Origin: Brenneria izbisi
GTDB lineage: Bacteria; Pseudomonadota; Gammaproteobacteria; Enterobacterales; Enterobacteriaceae
Length of the DNA stretch: 64,000 bases
Assembly: GCF_025840185.1 (NCBI RefSeq)
Contig: NZ_JAMPJU010000006.1
Location: 124,001 to 188,000 of the forward strand
Reading direction: 5' to 3'
The translations under genes and the position numbers were made by a program. Positions 18,532-26,028 of the stretch are shown in pieces; the first letter of the stretch is position 1, and each line of letters opens with the position of its first letter. The notes below the pieces were generated by a model, which did no database searches, was not told where the DNA came from, and was given only the letters and a program-made list of their open reading frames with translations.

Positions 18532-19488
18532 TTATGCGTTTTGAGGTGAAAAGCGTTTTGCCCATAATGCCGTAATGATGGGCACCAATATTGAAGTCAC
18601 GATGACACTGGTGGCGACTAACGCTGTCGCCTGTTGAGCGACCGGTGCGAATTCCGGAGCCATATTCGCGATCAGCAGGGGGGTTGCGACGGCGGCGCCC
18701 GCGCTGCTGGATGCGGCCACGCCCGCGGTTCCATTACCGCCGCCAATAAACTTATCCGCTATAATCAATGGGATACCAGTAACAACGATCACCAATACGC
18801 CGAGGAAAATACCCGCGAAGCCAGTTTGGAGGATCACCGATAAATTAATGGTGTTGCCCAACGCAAAAGCGAAGAAAGGAATCAGGGTTTGGACTGAATT
18901 ACCGAACAGCTTTCTCAAGTCTGGGTCCAGGTTGCCCAGTAAAAAACCAATCACGAAAGGAAGGACGGCGCCCAAAAATAACTGAGGTTCAAAGGTGGCG
19001 ATACCGCTGGCGCCCAGAATGACCATGGTCATCAACGGACCGGATTCCAGCGACATCAGCACGAAGGCGCCCGCTTCTTCTTTTGAACCGTATTGGTTCA
19101 TCAATGCGGCGTACAAACCGCCGTTAGTCATGTCCATTGCCGCGACTAGCGCAAGAACGGAGATCCCAGCCAGCAAACCATTTTGGATGCCATCCCCCGG
19201 TAAGAATGCGCCAGCGATCAGCGCTACAACCCAGGCAGTGGCGATTTTGGTCGCTACCAGGACACCTGATTTTCTCAACATTGTACCTGTCGCTTTAAGT
19301 TCAATGGACGCGCCCATGCAGAAAAACCATACTGCCAGAATAGGAATAGTCCCCGTAATAAGGCCGTTGCTGAAAGAACCTAAAAATTTCCCAGCCCCTG
19401 GCGTAAAGGTATTACAGAATGCGCCCAAAAAGAGCGGAACCAGCATTAATCCGCCAGGGATTTTATCAATGGCTTGTTTGATTTTCAT
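18532..19488 (-). CDS. kdgT: KdgT, 2-keto-3-deoxygluconate permease
   Basis: A 318-residue, highly hydrophobic permease with about ten membrane segments, of the KdgT family that imports 2-keto-3-deoxygluconate and related deoxy-keto uronates with protons. The start at 19488 gives [16 protein letters not shown], the family's N-terminus; an upstream in-frame extension would run into a palindromic repeat. Typical motifs are IDKIPGG and [17 protein letters not shown]. It is the first gene of a kdgT-kduI unit. An IclR-family regulator gene follows upstream on the same strand, separated by a 610-base AT-rich gap. Confidence 0.95.
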   Translation of the reverse strand: MKIKQAIDKIPGGLMLVPLFLGAFCNTFTPGAGKFLGSFSNGLITGTIPILAVWFFCMGASIELKATGTMLRKSGVLVATKIATAWVVALIAGAFLPGDGIQNGLLAGISVLALVAAMDMTNGGLYAALMNQYGSKEEAGAFVLMSLESGPLMTMVILGASGIATFEPQLFLGAVLPFVIGFLLGNLDPDLRKLFGNSVQTLIPFFAFALGNTINLSVILQTGFAGIFLGVLVIVVTGIPLIIADKFIGGGNGTAGVAASSSAGAAVATPLLIANMAPEFAPVAQQATALVATSVIVTSILVPIITALWAKRFSPQNA

Positions 19489-19544
19489 AAAAATTCTCAT
19501 TTTAAAAAATAGAAATATATTCAACCTGCCTTCAGTGAAAGCAG

Positions 19545-19624
19545 ATATACCCGTCATACTTCAAGCTGCATGTGTGTTGTTCAAAACGATAACGTTTTGT
19601 CCGGTAATTCGAATTATTTATGGT
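19545..19624. repeat. YPAL-like palindromic repeat, copy A
   Basis: Left end ATACCCGTCATACTTCAAG and right end AATTCGAATTATTTA are the characteristic ends of the palindromic repeats scattered through Yersinia, Serratia and Pectobacterium genomes (YPAL/ERIC-like class). The core contains GTTCAAAACGATAACGTTTTGTCC, here noted as a 7-bp stem CAAAACG / CGTTTTG with loop ATAA. It lies 57 bases upstream of the kdgT start, probably within its leader. Confidence 0.7.
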
Positions 19625-19930
19625 GTCGATTTTTTGTATAAAATAGTCAGTAGACGGTAATAAAATCCAAGGTGTTATTATCTGGTTTTATTGGTTATTG
19701 AAGATGGTCGTCCTGATTATAAAGTTGATAATTAATATTTATCATCATCTTGATGTTTATGATCTTTGTAATATATTTTTAGTGATAGATAGCCTTCCCG
19801 TAATGCTTAATGAGCTTTTACAGGTAATGAGGCTGTGACATATCACTCACGATGATTTTTGCACTGCTATTTTCGATTTCTTCAATAGCATCAACGTGCT
19901 AATGCGAAATGATTAAGCATTATTTATCTA

Positions 19931-20000
19931 TCCTGAATAATTCGAGTTGTGAATAGACGAGCGCAGTCAACGCATACACGACTTGAAGTATGGCGGGTAT
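19931..20000. repeat. YPAL-like palindromic repeat, copy C, inverted relative to A
   Basis: Begins with TGAATAATTCGAGTTGTG and ends with ACTTGAAGTATGGCGGGTATA, the same two ends as copy A but in the opposite order, with a shorter unrelated core. It lies between the IclR gene and kdgT. Confidence 0.65.
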
Positions 20001-20098
20001 AAATAAAAATGTTCTTCTTTATTAATTATGTCGGTGTTGGCCTCTTAAGGTTCAATTAATTATCATTAAAATCACTATAGCTATTTACGAATAATATA

Positions 20099-20887
20099 TT
20101 ACCTAATATCAATATGCCGACTGTTAATATGAGCGGTGATAGCTTTACTGGCTTTAATCAGGCTTGCCAGATGCTTCTCTTTTTTCCCATTAGCATATTG
20201 CGATTGCATACCGTTAACGCCGATGGCTGCGATGACTTCACCGTCTTGGTTAAAAATCGGGGCGGCCATACAGCAGATTTCTTCTATATCTTCGCCGTCG
20301 TCTATTGCCCAGCCCTGTTCTTTAACCGTTTTCAGGTGTTGTAGGAAATCTTCTCTGTTCGTAATTGTCCGAGGGGTGAAATACTCAAAAGTACAATCGG
20401 CAACCAGCGATTCAATTCTTTCCTGCGGTAACCAGGCTAATAGCACTTTTCCCAGAGACATGCGGTTAAAAATGATTTTCTTACCTTCCCAGGATGTTTT
20501 TACAATGGCTTTGGGCGATTCCACTTTGCTCAGGAAGAAACCGTTATCGCCGTCAAGAATGCCAAGATGACAAGTCAACTCCGTCTCTTTGACCAACTCA
20601 TGCATAAAGTTAATCGTATCTTTACGCAGATCAATATTCTTTATTACCAGACCGCCCAGTTCAAACAGTCTCATCCCCAAAACATAACGCCCGTCGGCGC
20701 GCTGGCACAACAGTTGCGCTACCACCAGCACTTCCAGTAGATGATGTACGCTGCTTTTGGGTATAGACAAGTCAGTACACATCTCAGTGAAGCTGGCTTC
20801 GTCACGTTTGGCGATATAGTCAATAATCATCACTAAGCGGACTGCCGCCGGCGCTTTACTGTGTTCGAGTTGTCGGAATATATTCAT
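20099..20887 (-). CDS. IclR-family transcriptional regulator
   Basis: A 262-residue IclR-type regulator: winged helix at about 10-75 (FTEMCTDLSIPKSSVHHLLEV as recognition region) and an IclR effector domain at about 80-255 with the signature MSLGKVLLAWLP and the later CCMAAPIFNQDGEVIAAIGV. It is not KdgR itself, because it diverges from the E. coli KdgR sequence throughout. Its place directly upstream of kdgT-kduI on the same strand suggests it controls uronate uptake, but this is inference. A near-perfect 36-bp dyad lies five bases before its start and probably mediates autoregulation, and a KdgR-like box lies further upstream. Confidence 0.88.
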   Translation of the reverse strand: MNIFRQLEHSKAPAAVRLVMIIDYIAKRDEASFTEMCTDLSIPKSSVHHLLEVLVVAQLLCQRADGRYVLGMRLFELGGLVIKNIDLRKDTINFMHELVKETELTCHLGILDGDNGFFLSKVESPKAIVKTSWEGKKIIFNRMSLGKVLLAWLPQERIESLVADCTFEYFTPRTITNREDFLQHLKTVKEQGWAIDDGEDIEEICCMAAPIFNQDGEVIAAIGVNGMQSQYANGKKEKHLASLIKASKAITAHINSRHIDIR

Positions 20888-20891
20888 ATCT

Positions 20892-20927
20892 GTTCTATAT
20901 ATAAAACTTTAGTTTCCTATATAGAAC
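20892..20927. promoter_or_regulatory. 36-bp dyad, candidate operator of the IclR-family regulator
   Basis: Outer arms GTTCTATATA and TATATAGAAC are perfect inverted repeats. Inside them AAACT and AGTTT form a second concentric pair around a TT centre. The dyad overlaps the ribosome binding region and start of the IclR gene (start at 20887), the usual position for an autorepression site. Confidence 0.6.
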
Positions 20928-21005
20928 AATAATAACGTAACGGTAATTTATTTACCTAGATGCAGATCACAAAACAATCGTAAAATGGTTGATAATTTCA
21001 ATATA

Positions 21006-21024
21006 AATGAAATGTAGTTTCATT
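21006..21024. promoter_or_regulatory. KdgR-like box upstream of the IclR regulator
   Basis: AATGAAATGTAGTTTCATT is a dyad of AATGAAA and TTTCATT around five bases, the same layout as KdgR operators of soft-rot bacteria, whose core is close to GAAACATTGTTTC. It lies about 120 bases upstream of the regulator start and may place that gene under the global pectinolysis repressor KdgR. Confidence 0.5.
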
Positions 21025-21057
21025 AGTGAAACAGAAGGGCGATATTTTGACAGGATA

Positions 21058-21095
21058 GATTCCTGATCTTGTGAAAACGAGGTCAGGAATCTTTT
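21058..21095 (+). terminator. Hairpin with T-run between the IclR regulator and tex
   Basis: GATTCCTGATCT pairs with AGGTCAGGAATC (one G-T pair) and is followed by TTTT on the plus strand. No plus-strand gene ends here, so it may act mainly as the end of the tex transcript, which comes from the other side and has a weaker U-tract. Its true direction is uncertain. Confidence 0.45.
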
Positions 21096-21101
21096 AAATA
21101 A

Positions 21102-21234
21102 GATACCCGCCACACTTCAAGTGACATTGTGGCCGCGTTACGAGGCACATAAATAAACCCCGTAATGCGGCCAATACTTTGCGTGGTTCAAAACGATAAC
21201 GTTTTGTCCTGCAACGCGAATTATTTAAGGTATA
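21102..21234. repeat. YPAL-like palindromic repeat, copy B
   Basis: Starts GATACCCGCCACACTTCAAG and ends CGCGAATTATTTAAGGTATA. It shares with copy A the core GGTTCAAAACGATAACGTTTTGTCC (positions about 21185-21208) but carries an extra internal segment with a GGCCGC(G)TTACG / CGTAATGCGGCC hairpin. It lies just past the tex stop codon. Confidence 0.7.
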
Positions 21235-21243
21235 GCACGGCGA

Positions 21244-23580
21244 TTAGCGCTTCTTAAACGCCGCCGCCAGCGCATCGCTCATGGCGCTGTTGCCTGCTGA
21301 TGACGTGCTGGCTGGACGAGCGGGGCGGGGTTTACCCGCGCCTGGACGCGCAGACGTGTTATTGTCACGTGCGTTGCCGTTGCTGCCGCGTCTTACCGCC
21401 GTTTCACCCGGCTGCTCATCGAGGCGCATGGTCAGCGCGATACGTTTGCGTTGCAGATCCACTTCCATCACCTTGACTTTGACGATATCGCCAGCTTTCA
21501 CCACTTTGTGCGGATCATCGACGAAATGGTCGGCAAGCGACGAAATATGTACCAAGCCGTCCTGATGTACGCCGATATCCACGAATGCTCCGAAGTTGGT
21601 CACGTTAGTGACCGCGCCTTCCAGAATCATGCCCGGCACCAGATCGTTCATGGTTTCCACGCCATCGGCAAAGTTGGCGGTTTTGAACTCAGGTCGCGGA
21701 TCACGCCCCGGTTTTTCCAGTTCTTTGATGATGTCAGTCACCGTCGGCAGGCCAAAACGCGCATCGGTAAAATCTGCCGGTTTCAGGTTGCGCAGGGCGG
21801 CGGGGTTGCCCATCAGATCCTGTAACGCTTGTTCCGTGGCGGCCAGAATTCGCTCCACGACAGGGTAGGCTTCCGGGTGAACGGTCGAGGCATCCAGTGG
21901 GTTATCCCCATGATTGATGCGCAGGAAGCCCGCGCACTGTTCAAATGCTTTCGGCCCCAGGCGACTGACTTTCAACAGTTGTTCCCGGCTGCGGAAGCGG
22001 CCATTTTCGTCACGCCAGGCGACCACGTTCTGCGCCATCATCCGCGTCAGCCCCGCCACCCGTGTCAATAGCGGGACGGAGGCGGTATTCAGATCAACGC
22101 CGACGGCGTTGACACAGTCCTCAACCACCGCATCCAGTTTTTTCGCCAGCAGGCTCTGGCTGACGTCATGTTGATACTGACCGACACCAATGGATTTGGG
22201 GTCGATTTTCACCAGTTCAGCCAGCGGATCCTGTAAGCGGCGGGCGATGGACACCGCGCCGCGCAGCGAGACATCCAGATCGGGAAACTCCAGCGCGGCC
22301 AGTTCGGACGCTGAATAGACCGATGCCCCGGCTTCGCTCACGATCACTTTTTGCGCTTTGATATCGGGAAACTGTTTTTGCGTATCGAGGAAGAAACGCT
22401 CGGTTTCCCGCGACGCGGTGCCGTTGCCGATCGCCACCAGTTCAACCTGATGTTTGATGCACAAGGCGGCAACGATGGCGGCGGCTTTCGCGGCCTGTCC
22501 GGTATGAGGATAAATTGTGTCGGTGGCTACCACCTTGCCGGTGGCGTCCACCACCGCGACTTTCACACCGGTACGCAGACCGGGATCGAGCCCCATAGTG
22601 GCGCGCATGCCCGCTGGCGCCGCCATCAGCAGATCGTGCAGGTTACGGGCGAACACATTGATCGCTTCGTCTTCGGCTTTCTCCCGCACGCTGCCCATCA
22701 GTTCGGTTTCGAGGTGCAGCAGGACTTTGACGCGCCATGTCCAGTTGATGACCGCTTTACGCCAGCTATCCGCGGGCTCATTGCCCAAACGCAGGTTCAG
22801 GTGATCGATAATAATCTGTTCGCAATGGCTTTCACGCGGCGCTTCTTCAAACTGCGGATCGGCGTTCAGCGATAGTTGCAGGAACCCTTCGTTTCGACCG
22901 CGGAACATGGCGAGCGCCCGGTGAGAAGGCACCTGAGCAATCGGTTCGTGATGGTCGAAATAGTCGCGGAATTTCGCCCCTTCGTCCTCTTTGCCTTCCA
23001 CCACGCGGGATACCAGATGAGCGTTTTTCCACAGATAGTGACGTACTTTCGCCAGCAGCGCGGCGTCTTCCGCGAAACGTTCCATCAGAATATAGCGTGC
23101 GCCATCCAGCGCCGCTTTGGTGTCCGCCACGCCCTTTTCTGCATCGACATAATGCTGTGCGGCAAGTTCCGGCATCTGGGCGGGATCTTGCCACAGGCTG
23201 TCCGCCAGCGGTTCAAGACCGGCTTCAATGGCGATCTGTCCGCGAGTACGGCGTTTAGGCTTATACGGCAGATAAAGATCTTCCAGTTCGGTCTTGCTCA
23301 GCGTGCTGTTGATGGCGCTGGCGAGCGCTTCAGTCAGTTTTCCCTGTTCCTCGATTGATTTCAGAATAGTCTGTCGGCGATCGTCCAGTTCCCGCAGGTA
23401 ACTCAGACGCGTTTCCAGCAGACGCAATTGGGTATCATCCAACCCGCCAGTGACTTCTTTACGGTAACGTGCGATAAAAGGGACAGTGTTGCCTTCGTCC
23501 AGCAGGCGCACGGCGGCATCTACTTGCTCCGTTCGAGCCTGCAATTCGCGGGCAATAATCTGGCTTAATGAATCATTCAT
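21244..23580 (-). CDS. tex: Tex, conserved RNA-binding transcription accessory protein (YhgF)
   Basis: A 778-residue protein nearly collinear with E. coli YhgF. Order: N-terminal Tex domain, a YqgF/RNase H-like domain ([16 protein letters not shown]), a helix-hairpin-helix segment ([19 protein letters not shown]), and a C-terminal S1 RNA-binding domain ([19 protein letters not shown]), then a disordered basic tail. It associates with RNA polymerase and nucleic acids. I start at MNDSLSQII (23580), as in the family; the frame is open eight codons further to a TTG. In E. coli tex adjoins greB, but here 7.7 kb of accessory genes lie between. Confidence 0.94.
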   Translation of the reverse strand: MNDSLSQIIARELQARTEQVDAAVRLLDEGNTVPFIARYRKEVTGGLDDTQLRLLETRLSYLRELDDRRQTILKSIEEQGKLTEALASAINSTLSKTELEDLYLPYKPKRRTRGQIAIEAGLEPLADSLWQDPAQMPELAAQHYVDAEKGVADTKAALDGARYILMERFAEDAALLAKVRHYLWKNAHLVSRVVEGKEDEGAKFRDYFDHHEPIAQVPSHRALAMFRGRNEGFLQLSLNADPQFEEAPRESHCEQIIIDHLNLRLGNEPADSWRKAVINWTWRVKVLLHLETELMGSVREKAEDEAINVFARNLHDLLMAAPAGMRATMGLDPGLRTGVKVAVVDATGKVVATDTIYPHTGQAAKAAAIVAALCIKHQVELVAIGNGTASRETERFFLDTQKQFPDIKAQKVIVSEAGASVYSASELAALEFPDLDVSLRGAVSIARRLQDPLAELVKIDPKSIGVGQYQHDVSQSLLAKKLDAVVEDCVNAVGVDLNTASVPLLTRVAGLTRMMAQNVVAWRDENGRFRSREQLLKVSRLGPKAFEQCAGFLRINHGDNPLDASTVHPEAYPVVERILAATEQALQDLMGNPAALRNLKPADFTDARFGLPTVTDIIKELEKPGRDPRPEFKTANFADGVETMNDLVPGMILEGAVTNVTNFGAFVDIGVHQDGLVHISSLADHFVDDPHKVVKAGDIVKVKVMEVDLQRKRIALTMRLDEQPGETAVRRGSNGNARDNNTSARPGAGKPRPARPASTSSAGNSAMSDALAAAFKKR

Positions 23581-23894
23581 AGGTCTGATATCGATGGTCA
23601 TCAATTAATGGATTAAATGGCAAGGGGACAGTTATACGGACTGAGCGCGAAAAATGCCAGCCCATCCCTTTGAGCCTGCGGCGGCGTTGCGCTCTTATGC
23701 GTACCTGGCAGGCGGCAAACTTTACCTGAATCAATATTACGTCAGATTCTTGCAATTCCGCGGCGATTTTAGCGTATTAAATAAGCAGGGTAGGCGTCGT
23801 GACGACAGGCTGTATGGCCGTCCTACTGATAACAATGAGAGATATATTGGCGCGATAGTGAACATTTATTCTTTATTCGGCAGGAGAAAGATTC
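23581..23894. other. Divergent intergenic region between tex and the citrate synthase paralogue
   Basis: A 314-bp gap with promoters for both directions. A good ribosome binding site (AGGAGA) precedes the citrate synthase start. No named operator or repeat was recognised. Confidence 0.4.
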
Positions 23895-25181
23895 ATGACA
23901 GCAAGACAGTCTGCGTTGGTAATAGACGGCAAAGAAAAACTCACGTTGGAGATGCGTTCCGGCGTGATGGGAAAAGATGCTGTGGATATCCGTCCGTTTG
24001 GTGCTCAGGGGCTGCGCAGCTACGATCCCGGATTTGCCAACACCGCCGGGTGTGAATCTGCCATTACCTACATTGATGCGGTGAATAGTGTGCTCCTGCA
24101 TCGTGGGTTTCCTGTTGAACAACTGGCGGAGCAGTGCGATTTCATCGAGGTCTGTTTTATTCTTCTGCACGGCGATGCGCCTACGGCGGAAGAATATGAG
24201 AAATTCACCAGCGACATTACCCGCCACACTCTGATCCACGAACAGATGGCGCGCATGTTCAGCGGATTTCGGCGCGACGCGCACCCAATGGCGCTGATGT
24301 GTGCGGTCGTGGGGGCGCTTGCCGCGTTCTATCATGATGTGCTGGATATTAATAATGCGGAGCATCGTGAATTGGCGGCGGTTCGCCTGTTGTCCAAAAT
24401 GCCGACGCTGGCGGCGATGTGTTATAAATATTCCATCGAACAGCCTGCGGTTTATCCTCGTAACGCTTTATCTTATACCGGTAATTTCCTGCATATGTTG
24501 TTTTCTGTGCCGGCGGAGAAATATGAGGTGAACCCGGTGCTGGAACGCGCCATGAACCGCATTCTTATCTTGCATGCCGATCACGGTCAGTGTCCGTCGA
24601 CCATGGCGGTAAGAGCGTCCGGCTCGTCCGGCGCCAATCCGTTTGCTTGTATCGCCGCAGGACTGGCGTCCATGTGGGGGCCGATGCATGGCGGCGCGAA
24701 TGAAGCCTGCATGCGTATGCTGGAAGAGATTAAAACCGTGGATCGGATCCCGGCGTTTTTGAAACGCGCGAAAGATGAACGCAATTCGTTGCGTCTGATG
24801 GGATTCGGCAACTCGGTGTATCAGCATTTCGATCCGCGTGCGGCGATCCTGCGTAAAACCTGTTATGAGGTGCTGGCTGAACTGGGTATGGAGGACAGTC
24901 TGCTTCAGGTGGCGATTGAACTGGAACATATCGCCATTACCGATCCCTATTTTCTGGAAAACAAACTTTACCCCAGCGCCGATTTTTACACGGCGGTGAT
25001 CCTCAAAGCGATGGGACTGCCGCCATCAATGTTCACGGTTATTTCCACCGTGGGCCGCACCATCGGGTGGATTGCGCACTGGAATGAAATGCATAACCAG
25101 CCGGAAATGAAGATCTATCGTCCTTGTCAAATCTATATCGGTGAGCCGCGCCGGGACTATGCGTCAAAACGGCAGATCTGA
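23895..25181 (+). CDS. Citrate synthase paralogue lacking a catalytic histidine
   Basis: A 428-residue protein that aligns end to end with the hexameric type II citrate synthase GltA (427 residues in E. coli). Most active-site groups are present: His265 in [10 protein letters not shown], Asp363 in [13 protein letters not shown], and arginines in FDPRAA and VGRTIGW. The second catalytic histidine (His305/306 in GltA, motif GFGHRVY) is replaced by asparagine in GFGNSVY (Asn306), and HADHEQNAS has become HADHGQCPS. That histidine normally polarises the oxaloacetate carbonyl, so ordinary citrate synthesis should be impaired. The housekeeping gltA is elsewhere in such genomes (sdh locus). An RraA-like aldolase lies 82 bases downstream, suggesting joint action on an unknown 2-keto or hydroxy diacid. 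It could also be an inactive or regulatory paralogue. Confidence 0.88.
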   Translation: MTARQSALVIDGKEKLTLEMRSGVMGKDAVDIRPFGAQGLRSYDPGFANTAGCESAITYIDAVNSVLLHRGFPVEQLAEQCDFIEVCFILLHGDAPTAEEYEKFTSDITRHTLIHEQMARMFSGFRRDAHPMALMCAVVGALAAFYHDVLDINNAEHRELAAVRLLSKMPTLAAMCYKYSIEQPAVYPRNALSYTGNFLHMLFSVPAEKYEVNPVLERAMNRILILHADHGQCPSTMAVRASGSSGANPFACIAAGLASMWGPMHGGANEACMRMLEEIKTVDRIPAFLKRAKDERNSLRLMGFGNSVYQHFDPRAAILRKTCYEVLAELGMEDSLLQVAIELEHIAITDPYFLENKLYPSADFYTAVILKAMGLPPSMFTVISTVGRTIGWIAHWNEMHNQPEMKIYRPCQIYIGEPRRDYASKRQI

Positions 25182-25263
25182 CGGTTTTTTATCTTTATTA
25201 TAATAAAAGCTTATAACCTGAATCTGAACGGATGGAATTTATCTTACGAGGACATCAAGCGAC

Positions 25264-25959
25264 ATGAGTACTGAACAGCAGGGATGGCCAGCCGGTTATT
25301 ATATCGCTCCGCGCCAGTGCAATATCAGCGCGGAACTGGTTGCGGCCTATCGGGATATACCGGCTGCCGTGATTGGCGACTGTCTGGGGAGAAGTACGGG
25401 AACCATCGGGTTGCAGCGTTATCATCAGGACGTAAATAGAATAATTTGCGGCCCCGCCATGACGGTTCGTGTCTGCCCTGGGGATAATCTGATGATCCAT
25501 AAAGCGCTCTTTATGGCGCAACCCGGCGATATCATCGTTATTGACGGCGGCGGCGATGTAACGCAGGCGCTGATTGGCGGATTGATAAAAACCACCGCCA
25601 TCACGCGCAACATCGCGGGTTTTATCGTGGATGGCGCGATAAGGGATCTGGCGGAATGGGCCAGCGGCGAAATACCGGTTTACGCCAAAGGTCATACTCA
25701 TCGCGGCCCCAGCAAAACCGGCCCAGGAGAGATCAATGTCCCGGTTTGTTGCGCTGGGATGGTGGTCAATCCAGGGGATATCGTTATCGCCGACAGTGAC
25801 GGCGCTGTGGCCGTTCCTGCCGCACAAGCGACGGACATCCTTGTCAAGGCGAGAGAACAATTGGAAAAAGAACACCTCATCCGGCGCCATAATCAGGCTG
25901 GCACTGCGGACCCTGAACGCTTTGACGCTATCCTGCGCAAATTGGGTTGCCCGTTATAA
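25264..25959 (+). CDS. RraA-like/4-hydroxy-4-methyl-2-oxoglutarate aldolase family protein
   Basis: A 231-residue RraA-fold protein. It has the family's glycine-rich pocket VIDGGGDVTQALIGG, the conserved arginine-aspartate in FIVDGAIRDLAEW, and the closing segment VNPGDIVIADSDGAVAVP. Enzymes of this group are divalent-metal class II aldolases that cleave 4-hydroxy-4-methyl-2-oxoglutarate or 4-carboxy-4-hydroxy-2-oxoadipate to pyruvate and a second keto acid; true RraA inhibits RNase E. The length (231 versus about 161 in RraA) favours the enzyme. It follows the citrate synthase paralogue on the same strand, likely as an operon. The substrate is unknown. Confidence 0.85.
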   Translation: MSTEQQGWPAGYYIAPRQCNISAELVAAYRDIPAAVIGDCLGRSTGTIGLQRYHQDVNRIICGPAMTVRVCPGDNLMIHKALFMAQPGDIIVIDGGGDVTQALIGGLIKTTAITRNIAGFIVDGAIRDLAEWASGEIPVYAKGHTHRGPSKTGPGEINVPVCCAGMVVNPGDIVIADSDGAVAVPAAQATDILVKAREQLEKEHLIRRHNQAGTADPERFDAILRKLGCPL

Positions 25960-26028
25960 TCATAAAAACTATCCACCCGTACCTTGTACGGGCTGGTTAT
26001 GTGTTTATCGCTACGCTGTTGTTTATAT

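Larger units (their letters stand above)
19489..20098. other. AT-rich 610-bp intergenic region with two palindromic repeats, upstream of kdgT
   Basis: No coding frame is supported here. The region must contain the kdgT-kduI promoter. It holds two copies of a YPAL-like palindromic element (19545-19624 and about 19931-20000), and a 122-bp stretch (19801-19922) bounded by an 11-bp inverted repeat TAATGCTTAAT / ATTAAGCATTA. A dyad GTGACATATCAC lies near 19836 but its 4-bp spacing does not fit a CRP site. Confidence 0.5.
20888..21243. other. Intergenic region between the IclR regulator and tex
   Basis: Holds, from left to right, the 36-bp dyad at the regulator's start, a KdgR-like box (21006-21024), a hairpin (21058-21095) and a YPAL-like repeat (21102-21234). 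No coding frame was seen. Confidence 0.5.

Noticed and set aside
19836-19850. CRP site upstream of kdgT
   Set aside because: GTGACATATCAC has 4-bp spacing instead of the 6 bp CRP needs.
20099-20887. IclR-family gene as kdgR
   Set aside because: The sequence differs from KdgR in the winged helix and effector domain; only family-level identity is supported.
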